Source: Erwinia sp. ErVv1 (GTDB taxonomy: Bacteria > Pseudomonadota > Gammaproteobacteria > Enterobacterales > Enterobacteriaceae). Taken from it: a stretch of 64,000 nucleotides of DNA. Where the stretch lies: positions 237,275 to 301,274 of the forward strand of contig NZ_CDPK01000001.1 in the NCBI RefSeq assembly GCF_900068895.1, given 5' to 3'. The notes beneath the pieces are model-generated. The model worked only from the letters and a program-made list of their open reading frames with translations, did not search any database and was not told where the DNA came from. Position numbers and translations under genes: made by a program. This document shows, in pieces, positions 45,576 through 59,273 of the stretch (the stretch's first letter is position 1; each line of letters begins with the position of its first letter).

Positions 45576-46090
45576 TCGTCCTCCGTAACGGCTTTTTTTT
45601 AAAAAAGTGTGAACTGCTTTCTCAGGCACACCAATAGCTTCCGATACCTGCTAACGTCTACATATTCAGAAGTATCTAAACGTAATTTTATTATTTATTC
45701 AGGATAATGGCCTATATTTGTCAGAACATCAGTTGAATGGCAGACTCTAAACGATCGGTATCCATTATGCCTGTGAGCAAGGAAAGCTCGTTAGCGAGTA
45801 AAAGCCAAAAGTCCCTGTCATCAAAAATCTGGTCCTGTGAACACCGTCCTACTCCCTGAATCATTAGCGGGTAACCGTTATGGCAATTATTTCACAGATT
45901 AATGTTCCTTAATCAGATCAAATTCAAATTAATCAGATGTGAGTGAACCCATCATTAGACTTTCTTGACAGATGTCACATTTTAAGCTTCGCTCCCACGG
46001 GGCTTACGGGTAACGCTAAACGTTCAGCGGCGACAGGCGGTCGCCGTCACCTTACAAGAGAGCGTTTTATTATAATATTCACTCGCCGAC
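45576..46090. other. Gene-free AT-rich region upstream of the effector-like ORF
   Basis: No gene is supported on either strand in 515 bp. It should hold the promoter of the large minus-strand ORF. A search for GGTTCC preceded by a GTGG block, as expected for a minus-strand hrp box, found none. Confidence 0.4.
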
Positions 46091-46180
46091 GCGACTGAGG
46101 GTAATTGTTCCGTTCGTACACAAATGTTGCGTGAACGGGTTCATGTCTTTGACACATCTCCAATGCAAGATTGGAGCCTG
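46091..46180. repeat. Direct repeat copy 2 flanking the effector-like ORF
   Basis: This copy has the same orientation as that at 42751, five mismatches over the first 80 bp, then diverges. It lies between the large ORF and yidQ. Confidence 0.85.
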
Positions 46181-46305
46181 GCGTATACACTGTAATCAGA
46201 ATCATCCCAATTCTGCATCATATCGGTAATCGTATGTCAGTAGGGAATTTGCCCGAACCGAATGATATGATTATTTTAAGAAATATAGGATAAGCAACTA
46301 ATTTC

Positions 46306-46728
46306 ATGAAAGAAAAGAGAATTTCTGAAAGGAATATTTCAGTTTATGTAATAGCAGTAAACAAGTGCCGTTTCGCTGGCCTGCTGGCCTGCCTTTCGCT
46401 GGCGGGAACGTCCGGCTGCGCCAGCATAATGTCCCATAGCGGGCCCGATCAGGGTTACTATCCCGGAACCCGCGCCGGTGCAAAGGTGGTCGCCGATAGC
46501 AGCAATGGTTGGGTCATGCGCCCGCTGGCGGCTCTCGATCTGCCTTTTACCGCCGTGCTGGATACGCTGCTGCTGCCGTGGGATTACTTCCGCTCCGACA
46601 GTGACAGAACTGGCGACTCCCCGCGCGAGCGCGTATTGCGCAGCGAACAGCAGAACCATACTGAGGAAAGCCTGGCAGGGGCCGCACCGCTGACCATCAA
46701 CGGGAAGCCCGTCAATACCGCGCCTTAG
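46306..46728 (+). CDS. yidQ: YidQ/YceK-family lipoprotein (DUF1375)
   Basis: This 140-residue lipoprotein has a lipobox in LSLAGTSGCASIMSH. The mature part matches E. coli YidQ (SHSGPDQGYYPGTRAGAKVV, PLAALDLPFTAVLDTLLLPW, DYFRSDS). The first ATG gives an N-terminus ~25 residues longer than E. coli YidQ, with no good ribosome-binding site, so the true start may be a downstream non-ATG codon. It is convergent with yidR, with stop codons overlapping. Confidence 0.9.
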   Translation: MKEKRISERNISVYVIAVNKCRFAGLLACLSLAGTSGCASIMSHSGPDQGYYPGTRAGAKVVADSSNGWVMRPLAALDLPFTAVLDTLLLPWDYFRSDSDRTGDSPRERVLRSEQQNHTEESLAGAAPLTINGKPVNTAP

Positions 46729-47996
46729 TCCTGGGCTGTTTCAGTGATAAATATCTGCTGCCAGCCATCAACCTGGCGCAGGAACGCCACGTGCTGACCA
46801 TCTGGTGAACAGACAACCGCGTCGGCAAGCGGTGCCTGCGTCGTTCGCTCAGTCAGGCGCGTTAATTTGCCTCTGGGTATCTCACACAGCATCACGCTGT
46901 TGTCCTGAATAAACGCTATCGACTGGCCATTCGGGTGCCAGGTAAAAGACGACTGAATATCGTGGGTGACGCGGGTGATCTGATGCGGTTCCCCACCGAC
47001 GGGTGACACGATCCACAGCTGGACAACGCCACCGTCGTCTTTCATCAGAAAAGCAATGTGCCGCCCATCCGGTGAGCAACGCAGCCAGTGACGCGGCGTC
47101 GTCACCACGCCGGGGTACGCGCGAGCGTGGGTAAAGGTCAGCCTGCGCTGCTGTACGCCGCGTGGGGGCGCCGGAAGCTGGTTCGCGGTGCCCTCCAGAG
47201 GACGATCGCCCGGCTGCGCGTAATCTGCCAGCTTTTCCGGTAAATCGACGATAAACACCTCGCAGACTTTCTCACCCTGCTGGGACTGCGTCTCGCCAAT
47301 AAACGCCAGCGCCCAGCGTTGACGATGGCCGTTATGCTGCAAATATCCCTCAGTGCCTATCCAGCCCTCCTCAAAGGCACGGCTTATCTCATCGCTACCC
47401 GGCTGGGGGGTTGAGGTGGTCTGGCTGACCAGCACGCAAAAATGGCTGCCGTCATACTCCCGGGGATGCTGTTTGTGCGGGCAGACCGCATGCAGAGGCA
47501 CCGCCACGCCGACGTTGCGCAGATCCTCTTTCACGTCCAGCTCATGCATAACATGGTCATTGTAGGTAAAGCTGAGCCGCGTACCGTCAGGGCTGAAAAC
47601 ATGAACGTGCGACCCACCGCGCAGGGCGCCGGGAGTAAACGGCGCGGTAATATCACAGGCATCGAGATTTTCCGCCCGACCATGCTGAACGATAACGCCA
47701 CGGCGATGATGAAAATCATATTTCCACTGGCTGTCCGGGTGCTCAGGCCCATGTATACAGGCGTAGCGGGGAGGGAGATCGGGGCTGACCGTGACTACGC
47801 CAACGTGCGCGCCCTCTGTAGCCTGATAAAGCACCTCGGTCTGCCCACTGAGGTTCACACGCTCAATAGTCAGGCTGGTAAAGGTGGCACCGTCAGGACG
47901 CACGTCATAAGCCAGCCACTGGCCGTCAGCCGTCCAGATATTGATATTGGTGAGATGATGATTTCGTTGATCAAACGTGAGCTGATGTTCCGACAT
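46725..47996 (-). CDS. yidR: YidR, beta-propeller (PD40/TolB-like) protein
   Basis: A 423-residue protein without signal peptide, containing WD40-like PD40 repeats, each with a SPDG/WHPNGQ-type turn: NIWTADGQWLAYDVRPDG, HVFSPDGTRLSFTYNDHV, RCSPDGRHIAFLMKDDGG, TWHPNGQSIAFIQDNSVM, VVCSPDGQHVAFLRQVDG. Similar in length to E. coli YidR (415). The family is linked to oligogalacturonate-type propellers, but function is not established. Tail-to-tail with yidQ as in E. coli. Confidence 0.9.
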   Translation of the reverse strand: MSEHQLTFDQRNHHLTNINIWTADGQWLAYDVRPDGATFTSLTIERVNLSGQTEVLYQATEGAHVGVVTVSPDLPPRYACIHGPEHPDSQWKYDFHHRRGVIVQHGRAENLDACDITAPFTPGALRGGSHVHVFSPDGTRLSFTYNDHVMHELDVKEDLRNVGVAVPLHAVCPHKQHPREYDGSHFCVLVSQTTSTPQPGSDEISRAFEEGWIGTEGYLQHNGHRQRWALAFIGETQSQQGEKVCEVFIVDLPEKLADYAQPGDRPLEGTANQLPAPPRGVQQRRLTFTHARAYPGVVTTPRHWLRCSPDGRHIAFLMKDDGGVVQLWIVSPVGGEPHQITRVTHDIQSSFTWHPNGQSIAFIQDNSVMLCEIPRGKLTRLTERTTQAPLADAVVCSPDGQHVAFLRQVDGWQQIFITETAQD

Positions 47997-48034
47997 AGTG
48001 CTTACCTTTGCCCTTTTCGCTGTGTCAGCTGGCG

Positions 48035-48844
48035 CTACAGTACGTATTTCTCAATGGCGTGAGCCACTCCGTCTTCGATATTGGTTTTCGTTACAAACTG
48101 AGCGACTTTCTTAACGCTCTCAATGGCATTACCCATAGCCACGCCAGTGCCGGCAAACTCCAGCATGGCAATGTCATTTTCCTGGTCACCAATCGCCATT
48201 ACCTGCTCAGCTGACAGACCTAAGCGGTCTGCAAGCGCCTTCACGCCCGCGCCTTTATTGACGCGCTTATCCAGAATCTCGAGATAGTAAGCCGAGCTTT
48301 TCATGATGGTGTAGCGATCGCGGGCTTCCTGAGGAATACGCGATATTGCCTCGTCCAGCTTATCTGGATCGTCGATCATCATCACTTTTGGAAAGGTGCT
48401 GTTCGCATCCATCTCATCAACCGCACGGTAGCGCAGCGGGATACCGGTTACAGAGGACTCATGGACGGTATACTGACTGATATCTTTATTGGGCGTGAAC
48501 AGCAGGGTTTTTGTCAGTGCCTGGAAATGGACGCCCAGCTCACGGGCCATTTTTTCGAAATAGAGATAGTCACTGAACGTCAGGGCGACTTCCGCCACGC
48601 ACTCGCCATCTTCAGCCTGTTGTACCAGCGCGCCATTATTGGTGATACAAAACTGCCCTTCCTGCTGCAGGTCGAGCGTTTGCAAATACTGCTGAACGCC
48701 GACAAACGGGCGGCCGGTAGCCAGCACGATTGCCACGCCTTTATCACGCGCGGCTGCAATCGCCTGCCGGACGCGCGGACTGACCTCATGCTGAGGGGTA
48801 AGCAGGGTGCCATCCATATCAATTGCAATCAGTTTTATCGCCAT
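48035..48844 (-). CDS. yidA: HAD-family sugar-phosphate phosphatase YidA
   Basis: This cytoplasmic HAD phosphatase (Cof subfamily) has broad activity on sugar phosphates. The 269 residues contain motif I DMDGTLLT (nucleophile Asp), motif II ATGRP, motif III KGAGVKAL lysine and motif IV GDQENDIAML. It aligns with E. coli YidA throughout, and sits in the same yidR-yidA-gyrB neighbourhood. Confidence 0.94.
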   Translation of the reverse strand: MAIKLIAIDMDGTLLTPQHEVSPRVRQAIAAARDKGVAIVLATGRPFVGVQQYLQTLDLQQEGQFCITNNGALVQQAEDGECVAEVALTFSDYLYFEKMARELGVHFQALTKTLLFTPNKDISQYTVHESSVTGIPLRYRAVDEMDANSTFPKVMMIDDPDKLDEAISRIPQEARDRYTIMKSSAYYLEILDKRVNKGAGVKALADRLGLSAEQVMAIGDQENDIAMLEFAGTGVAMGNAIESVKKVAQFVTKTNIEDGVAHAIEKYVL

Positions 48845-49256
48845 TACATCCTCGTCAGCTAAGGGTTTTCCTCATGCTAACGCGATTACGCGCACCATGA
48901 CCAGCATGATGATGCTTTGTGAGGCTGCGCCGTCAGGTTTTGCCGATGCGGACTGAGGGACTGGGGCGTGACAGGCTGGATTATTTACTACTTCGCAGAA
49001 GTGAGAATACTTAAGCGGAAAATGTAGCGCGGATACCTGTTTTACGCGTAAAGTAATCTGCATAAAGATTAAGCAGAAGGTGACGTTTACAACGCCTGTC
49101 AACTTTACACCTGCTGCGAGTCTGGAAAATAACATCAGGGAACAAGGTTGCTCCCCGATGATGTTATCCCCGTTAGCGCATTGTCGCCGTTATCGCCCAG
49201 AAGGGCATTCAGGTTGAACGGCACAAGGGAGACACCCTTTCATGGAGGAAAGATGC
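48845..49256. other. Gene-free interval between yidA and the LuxR-type regulator
   Basis: No gene is supported. The region divides two divergent genes and should hold both promoters. No clear operator was recognised. Confidence 0.4.
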
Positions 49257-49853
49257 ATGAATATACTCATTGTCAGTACTGACCACTTTTTTATATCCGG
49301 GGCCGTGGCGCTGGTTTCGCAGGCCTGGCCCAACAATCTGATATCCGGTCCGGTTTTCATCCTTTCAGAGACCGAAGACTCGTTCCTCACCCCCGACATT
49401 ATTATCACCGATGTAAATCAGACATCACCCGCCCTGGAAACCCATTTTCCCCGCGCAATCCCCCTGGCCGGCAGGATAATCCTGCGGCATGTAACAATTT
49501 TTTTCGCCCGACAGTGTCGTGAGGAACATGGCGACTACTGCCCACTGCATCATATTTATCTGCATAAGCGCGAGTCGGCTAAAGGTTTGCAGCTGCTGTT
49601 TACCCGGCGAAATCCGGCGATTATGAACGCTAATCCATCGCATCGCAGCCAGCTGCGTTCGCCGCTCAGCAAACAGCAGGCGATGGTGGTGCGGTATACC
49701 AGCGAGGGGATGTCTCTGACGGATATTTCGCGGCTGACTCAGCTGAGCGTAAAAACCATCAGCACCCATAAGCGCGCGGTGATGCGTAAGTTGGGCATTA
49801 AGAATAACAGTGAGTTTTATCAGTATGCGCTGGCGGGGTATTTGAACAATTAA
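49257..49853 (+). CDS. LuxR/FixJ-type regulator with degenerate receiver domain
   Basis: The 198 residues resemble RcsB/BglJ-type regulators. The C-terminal HTH is intact (LSKQQAMVVRYTSEGMSLTD, LSVKTISTHKRAVMRKLG). The N-terminal half begins like a receiver (MNILIVSTDHFFISGAVALV) and has an Asp at the phospho-acceptor strand (DIIITDVNQ), but lacks the paired acidic residues and the usual conserved Thr and Lys, so phosphorylation is doubtful. The middle has a Cys/His cluster (CREEHGDYCPLHH). GGAGGAAAG lies 5 nt before the ATG. Targets are unknown. Confidence 0.8.
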   Translation: MNILIVSTDHFFISGAVALVSQAWPNNLISGPVFILSETEDSFLTPDIIITDVNQTSPALETHFPRAIPLAGRIILRHVTIFFARQCREEHGDYCPLHHIYLHKRESAKGLQLLFTRRNPAIMNANPSHRSQLRSPLSKQQAMVVRYTSEGMSLTDISRLTQLSVKTISTHKRAVMRKLGIKNNSEFYQYALAGYLNN

Positions 49854-49857
49854 ACGC

Positions 49858-49897
49858 GGTCTTTGACGCCAGACCAAAAGGCCTGGCGTCAAAGACC
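49858..49897. terminator. Bidirectional terminator between LuxR-type gene and gyrB
   Basis: GGTCTTTGACGCCAG and CTGGCGTCAAAGACC are perfect 15-bp complements around a 10-nt loop, between two convergent genes. Confidence 0.8.
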
Positions 49898-49914
49898 GGG
49901 GCACCACAGAACTA

Positions 49915-53426
<3,512 letters not shown>

Positions 53427-53482
53427 ACAGACGGAATTCCAAAACAGGCGATGATAGAGCAGCATCCTGCCCTTTCTTTACG

Positions 53483-53610
53483 ACAGGCCAGGGCGTCAAC
53501 GGCGTAGCCAGTTTGGGGGCGGCCAGCGCGCAAAAACCGGAGCGTACACAAAGTACGTGAGGATTTTGAGCACTGCCCAACCCTAAAATGGCAAGTAAGT
53601 TAGCCCGATA
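53483..53610. repeat. Dispersed intergenic repeat element between dnaN and recF
   Basis: The segment includes GGAGCGTAC-acaaa-GTACGTGAGGA and GAGCACTGCCC, ending near AAAATGGCAAGTAAGTTAGCCC. I remember this pattern as a repeated intergenic element in Erwinia, Pantoea and Serratia genomes. CGTAC and GTACG can pair. It fills the 190-bp gap between genes that overlap in E. coli. No second copy is in this window. Confidence 0.55.
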
Positions 53611-53615
53611 TTCTA

Positions 53616-54716
53616 CTACAACCGCATTGGCATCACGACGTAGGCCGCGCTCTGACTGGCCGCATCCTCAATCTGCACGCTGGAAACGGAATCCGTCAGC
53701 AGCAGGCGAACGTTTTCACACTTCAGCGCATTCAGGACATCCAGCACGTAGCTGACGTTAAAACCGATTTCTAAATCGGTGCCGCCGTAGGTCACATCCA
53801 GCATCTCTTCGGCCTCTTCCTGTTCCGGATTATTGGCCGTGATCTTAAGCTGATTTTCGCTGATATAGAGACGAACGCCGCGAAACTTCTCGTTAGAGAG
53901 AATAGCCGCGCGCGAAAAAGCCTGCTTTAACAGGTCGCAGCCCGCATCAAGCGTTTTGTCCGGATTCTTCGGCAGCACCCGACGATAGTCAGGGAAACGG
54001 CCATCGACCAGCTTCGAGGTAAAGATGAAATCGCCCACGTGTGCGCGAATATTGTTGCTGCCAATCTGCACGCGCAGCGGCGTTTCACCGCCGTCCAGCA
54101 GGCGCACCAGCTCAATCACGCCCTTGCGCGGCACAATCACCGAATGACTGGGCAGCGCCTGCCCGACCGGCATTGAACACACCGCCAGACGGTGGCCGTC
54201 GGTTGCCACGGTGCGCAGCTCTTCCCCTTCGGTTTCAAACAGCATGCCGTTGAGGTAATAGCGCACGTCCTGATGCGCCATGGAGAACTGCGTGGCCTCG
54301 ATCAGACGCTTCATGGTGGCCTGCGGCAGGGTGAACTCAACCTCGCTCTGCCAGTCATCCAGGTTCGGGAAGTCGCTGGCAGGCAGGGTGGAGAGTGAGA
54401 AGCGGCTGCGTCCTGAGCGGATCAGCATTCTTTCCCCATCCAGAATAACCGTGATCTCCGCGCCTTCGGGCAGGCCGCGGCAGATATCAAAAAATTTGCG
54501 CGCCGGTACGGTAGTCGCACCCGGCTCGTGGTCCTGCGTCAGTGCGACGCGGGCCACCATTTCCATCTCTAAATCGGTCCCGGTTAGCAGCAGGCTGCCT
54601 TCGTTAACCTGTAAAAGCAGGTTGCCGAGGATGGGTAACGTTGGACGACCGCCGAGTGGGCTGCTGACCTGCTGTAAGGGCTTGAGTAAGTGCTCGCGTT
54701 CTACAATAAATTTCAT
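53616..54716 (-). CDS. dnaN: DNA polymerase III beta subunit (sliding clamp)
   Basis: The ring-shaped clamp that tethers Pol III to DNA. The 366 residues equal the E. coli length and match throughout: MKFIVEREHLLKPLQQVSSP, LGGRPTLPILGNLLLQ, three repeated clamp domains, and the C-terminal AYVVMPMRL. Its start lies 4 bp after dnaA, so the two are co-transcribed. Confidence 0.98.
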   Translation of the reverse strand: MKFIVEREHLLKPLQQVSSPLGGRPTLPILGNLLLQVNEGSLLLTGTDLEMEMVARVALTQDHEPGATTVPARKFFDICRGLPEGAEITVILDGERMLIRSGRSRFSLSTLPASDFPNLDDWQSEVEFTLPQATMKRLIEATQFSMAHQDVRYYLNGMLFETEGEELRTVATDGHRLAVCSMPVGQALPSHSVIVPRKGVIELVRLLDGGETPLRVQIGSNNIRAHVGDFIFTSKLVDGRFPDYRRVLPKNPDKTLDAGCDLLKQAFSRAAILSNEKFRGVRLYISENQLKITANNPEQEEAEEMLDVTYGGTDLEIGFNVSYVLDVLNALKCENVRLLLTDSVSSVQIEDAASQSAAYVVMPMRL

Positions 54717-54720
54717 AGCG

Positions 54721-56115
54721 TCAGGAAGATAATGTTCTGATTAGATTTGAGAAATCTTCTTTAATATCGTGACTCTCTTCACGCAGCTGCTCAATTTTGC
54801 GGCAGGCATGCAGTACCGTGGTATGGTCACGACCCCCGAAAGCATCGCCGATCTCCGGCAAACTGTGGTTGGTCAACTCTTTAGCCATCGCCATCGCCAT
54901 CTGTCGCGGTCGCGCCACCGAGCGGGAACGCCGTTTGGACAGCAAATCAGCCACTTTAATTTTGTAATACTCGGCTACCGTCTTCTGAATATTATCGATG
55001 GTAACCAGCTTTTCCTGCAACGCCAGAAGATCGCGCAGCGCTTCACGGACAAAATCAATGGTGATAGCGCGCCCGGTGAAGTTGGCGTTAGCAATCACCC
55101 GGTTCAGCGCCCCTTCCAGCTCGCGCACGTTGGAACGCAAACGCTTGGCAATAAAGAAGGCCACTTCGCCCGGCAGGCGAATATCGTTTTCATCCGCCTT
55201 TTTCATCAGGATCGCGACGCGGGTTTCCAGCTCGGGCGGCTCAATGGCCACCGTCAGCCCCCAGCCAAAGCGCGATTTCAGGCGATCTTCCACGCCGTTG
55301 ATCTCTTTTGGATAGCGATCCGAGGTCAGGATGATCTGCTGATTGCCTTCCAGCAGCGCGTTGAAGGTGTGGAAAAACTCCTCCTGCGACCGCTCTTTGT
55401 TGGCAAAGAACTGAATGTCATCAATAAGCAGCGCATCAACCGACCGATAGTAGCGCTTGAACTCTTCAATGGCATTATTTTGCAGCGCCTTAACCATATC
55501 CTGCACGAAGCGCTCGGAGTGCATATACACCACTTTAGCATTCGGCTTACGCGCCATAATGCCATTCCCCACGGCGTGCAGAAGGTGGGTTTTACCCAGG
55601 CCCGTGCCACCATAAAGGAAGAGAGGGTTATAAGCGCCGCCGGGGTTGTCCGCCACCTGTCGCGCCGCCGCGCGTGCCAGCTGGTTCGACTTACCCTCAA
55701 CGAAGTTATCGAAATTATGTTTGGTATTCACGTTTGAGCGGTATGACAGCTCCGCCGGGGCAGGCATGCTGTCCCAGCTTGGCCGTGAAGGGGCCGGACG
55801 GGTGCCATGGTTCACCGGCGCACTGGCATGTGCGCTGGCCATTACCGGCTGGCTAATCTGGCGCGTAACGGGCTTGCTACCGACTTCAAAACGCAGCAGG
55901 GGAACGTCGCTGCCGCAGAAATCGTTGAGCAGACCATTGATGTTATTGAGGTATTTATCCCTAACCCAGTCGAGCACGAAGCGATTTGGTGCATACAGGG
56001 CCAGCGTGTTGTCGTTTAATTCGGCCTGCAATGGACGTATCCACATGCTGAATTCTGTGGCAGGTAGTTCATCCTGCAAACGGGCAAGACACTGTTGCCA
56101 AAGCGTAAGTGACAC
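54721..56115 (-). CDS. dnaA: Chromosomal replication initiator DnaA
   Basis: DnaA binds oriC DnaA boxes and opens the duplex. The 464 residues have domain I ([20 protein letters not shown]), a variable linker, AAA+ domain with Walker [12 protein letters not shown], Walker [10 protein letters not shown], sensor II ([14 protein letters not shown]) and the DNA-binding signature [14 protein letters not shown]. The GTG giving VSLTLWQQ was chosen by analogy with the E. coli GTG start. Four extra in-frame codons upstream are possible. Confidence 0.98.
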   Translation of the reverse strand: MSLTLWQQCLARLQDELPATEFSMWIRPLQAELNDNTLALYAPNRFVLDWVRDKYLNNINGLLNDFCGSDVPLLRFEVGSKPVTRQISQPVMASAHASAPVNHGTRPAPSRPSWDSMPAPAELSYRSNVNTKHNFDNFVEGKSNQLARAAARQVADNPGGAYNPLFLYGGTGLGKTHLLHAVGNGIMARKPNAKVVYMHSERFVQDMVKALQNNAIEEFKRYYRSVDALLIDDIQFFANKERSQEEFFHTFNALLEGNQQIILTSDRYPKEINGVEDRLKSRFGWGLTVAIEPPELETRVAILMKKADENDIRLPGEVAFFIAKRLRSNVRELEGALNRVIANANFTGRAITIDFVREALRDLLALQEKLVTIDNIQKTVAEYYKIKVADLLSKRRSRSVARPRQMAMAMAKELTNHSLPEIGDAFGGRDHTTVLHACRKIEQLREESHDIKEDFSNLIRTLSS

Positions 56116-56858
<743 letters not shown>

Positions 56859-56875
56859 TAAAAGCTAACCGCTGA

Positions 56876-57235
56876 GTGGTTAAGCTCGCATTTCCCAGGG
56901 AGTTACGTTTGTTAACTCCCACTCATTTCACCTTCGTCTTCCAGCAGCCACAAAGAGCTGGCACGCCGCAAATTACTATTCTCGGCCGCCTGAACTCGCT
57001 GGGGCATCCCCGCATCGGTCTTACCGTCGCCAAAAAACACGTCAAGCGCGCGCATGAACGCAACCGGATCAAGCGATTGACCCGCGAAAGCTTTCGTCTG
57101 CGTCAGCATGACCTGCCCGCTATGGATTTTGTAGTGGTGGCGAAAAAAGGGGTTGCCGACCTGGATAACCAGGCGCTGGCGGAAGCGTTGGAGAAGATAT
57201 GGCGTCGACACTGTCGCCTGGCTCGCGGCTCCTGA
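56876..57235 (+). CDS. rnpA: Ribonuclease P protein component
   Basis: The protein cofactor of RNase P, which matures tRNA 5' ends. The 119 residues begin with GTG as in E. coli ([20 protein letters not shown]) and contain the RNR RNA-binding motif [16 protein letters not shown]. Its last 37 bases overlap yidD in another frame. Confidence 0.97.
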   Translation: MVKLAFPRELRLLTPTHFTFVFQQPQRAGTPQITILGRLNSLGHPRIGLTVAKKHVKRAHERNRIKRLTRESFRLRQHDLPAMDFVVVAKKGVADLDNQALAEALEKIWRRHCRLARGS

Positions 57236-57441
57236 TTGGGCTGATTCGCGTCTATCAGCGCGTAATCAGCCCTCTCTTAGGACCCCACTGTCGTTTTCAT
57301 CCAACTTGCTCTCAATACGGTATTGAGGCATTGCGCAGGTTCGGCGTAATAAAAGGCAGTTGGTTGACGATGAAACGCGTATTAAAATGCCATCCTTTAA
57401 ACCCGGGTGGTGACGATCCGGTGCCGCCAAATAACCATTGA
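57199..57441 (+). CDS. yidD: Membrane protein insertion efficiency factor YidD
   Basis: An 80-residue membrane-associated protein that aids YidC-dependent insertion. Conserved signature [45 protein letters not shown] with three cysteines. It overlaps rnpA by 37 bp and lies 18 bp before yidC. The C-terminal tail is a few residues shorter than in E. coli. Confidence 0.96.
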   Translation: MASTLSPGSRLLIGLIRVYQRVISPLLGPHCRFHPTCSQYGIEALRRFGVIKGSWLTMKRVLKCHPLNPGGDDPVPPNNH

Positions 57442-57459
57442 TACCAGAGAACATTAACG

Positions 57460-59106
57460 ATGGATTCGCAACGCAATCTTTTTCTCATCGCTTTTCTGTT
57501 CGTGTCCTTTATGATCTGGCAAGCCTGGCAAACGGACCATGCTCCGCAGCCTGTGCAGACCCAGACCACACAGAACACGACCAGCTCAGCCGGTGATGCC
57601 GCCAATCAGGGTGTACCTGCCAGCGGCCAGGGCAAAACGATCACCGTTAAGACTGATGTCCTGTCTTTACATATCAACACCCGCGGTGGTGATATCGAGC
57701 AGGCACTGCTGCTGGCTTACCCTGACAAACTGGGTTCTTCACAGCCATTTGAGCTGCTGGAAACGACCCCAGGTTTTCTGTATCAGGCACAGAGCGGTCT
57801 GACCGGTCGTAACGGCCCGGATAATCCAGCTAATGGCGCACGTCCACTGTTTACTGCCTCTCAGGATAACTATGAGATGGCTGACGGCCAGAGCGAACTG
57901 CGTATCCCGCTGACGTTCACTGCTGAAAACGGCGCGACCTACACCAAAACCTTCGTGTTTAAGCGCGGTGACTATGCGGTCGGCGTCGATTATCAGGTTA
58001 ACAACACCACCCAGCAGCCGCTGGAAGTGGCGATGTTCGGCCAGCTGAAGCAGACCATTGACCTGCCTAAGCATCGTGATACCGGCAGCAACAACTTTGC
58101 GTTGCACACCTTCCGTGGCGCGGCTTACTCCAGCAGTGAGACTAACTACGAGAAGTACAAATTCGACAAAATCAGCGATAACGAAAACCTGAGCACCACC
58201 ACCAGCAACGGCTGGGTAGCGATGCTTCAGCAGTATTTCGCCACCGCGTGGGTACCGCGCACCGCCGGAACCAATACGCTGTACACCAGCAACCTCGGTA
58301 ACGGTATTGCCGCCGTCGGCTACAAGTCTGCGCCCGTCACCGTCGCGCCAGGCTCGCAGCAGAATCTGGCTGCCACGCTGTGGGTTGGCCCGGAAATTCA
58401 GGACAAGATGGCGGCAATTGCGCCGCATCTGGACCTGACCGTTGACTACGGCTGGCTGTGGTTTATCTCTCAGCCGCTGTTTAAGCTGCTGAAGTTCATT
58501 CACAGCTTTATCGGTAACTGGGGCTTCTCCATCATCGTTATCACCTTTATCGTGCGTGGCATCATGTACCCACTGACCCGGGCGCAGTACACCTCGATGG
58601 CGAAGATGCGTATGCTTCAGCCGAAAATCCAGGCCATGCGTGAGCGTCTCGGTGACGACAAACAGCGTATGAGTCAGGAGATGATGGCGCTGTACAAAAC
58701 CGAGAAAGTAAACCCGCTGGGTGGCTGTCTGCCGCTGGTTATTCAGATGCCTATCTTCCTGGCACTGTATTACATGCTGATGGGCTCCATTGAGCTGCGC
58801 CATGCGCCGTTTGCCCTGTGGATCCATGACCTCTCTGCACAGGACCCGTACTACATCCTGCCGATCCTGATGGGCATCACGATGTTCTTCATCCAGAAGA
58901 TGTCGCCGACCACCGTGACCGACCCGATGCAGCAGAAGATCATGACCTTTATGCCGGTCATCTTCACCGTGTTCTTCCTGTGGTTCCCGGCAGGTCTGGT
59001 ACTGTACTACATCGTCAGTAACCTGGTGACCATCCTCCAGCAGCAGCTGATTTATCGCGGCCTGGAAAAACGTGGTCTTCACAGCCGCGACAAAAAGAAA
59101 GCATAA
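57460..59106 (+). CDS. yidC: Membrane protein insertase YidC
   Basis: YidC inserts and folds inner-membrane proteins alone or with SecYEG. The 548 residues equal the E. coli length: N-terminal helix ([18 protein letters not shown]), a large periplasmic beta-supersandwich domain, then the conserved five-helix core including [20 protein letters not shown] with the groove Arg, [20 protein letters not shown], and [20 protein letters not shown], with a basic C-tail. Confidence 0.98.
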   Translation: MDSQRNLFLIAFLFVSFMIWQAWQTDHAPQPVQTQTTQNTTSSAGDAANQGVPASGQGKTITVKTDVLSLHINTRGGDIEQALLLAYPDKLGSSQPFELLETTPGFLYQAQSGLTGRNGPDNPANGARPLFTASQDNYEMADGQSELRIPLTFTAENGATYTKTFVFKRGDYAVGVDYQVNNTTQQPLEVAMFGQLKQTIDLPKHRDTGSNNFALHTFRGAAYSSSETNYEKYKFDKISDNENLSTTTSNGWVAMLQQYFATAWVPRTAGTNTLYTSNLGNGIAAVGYKSAPVTVAPGSQQNLAATLWVGPEIQDKMAAIAPHLDLTVDYGWLWFISQPLFKLLKFIHSFIGNWGFSIIVITFIVRGIMYPLTRAQYTSMAKMRMLQPKIQAMRERLGDDKQRMSQEMMALYKTEKVNPLGGCLPLVIQMPIFLALYYMLMGSIELRHAPFALWIHDLSAQDPYYILPILMGITMFFIQKMSPTTVTDPMQQKIMTFMPVIFTVFFLWFPAGLVLYYIVSNLVTILQQQLIYRGLEKRGLHSRDKKKA

Positions 59107-59221
59107 GAACGCTGTCCGGTCATTGTCCGGGATGCAGGCGATAAGGAAAGAATGGGGCCGATGGACAGGCCGGGCGTTACAACGCTAACGCGCCTGCAAC
59201 GTGACAGATGAAGGATGGTAG

Positions 59222-59254
59222 AATAAGGCGGTCAACTGACCGCCTTATTTTTTT
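59222..59254 (+). terminator. Rho-independent terminator between yidC and mnmE
   Basis: AATAAGGCGGTCA and TGACCGCCTTATT pair almost fully, followed by a T-run (TTATTTTTTTG). It ends the rpmH-yidC transcript 116 bp after yidC. Confidence 0.88.
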
Positions 59255-59273
59255 GCCTAAACGAGAGTGGATT

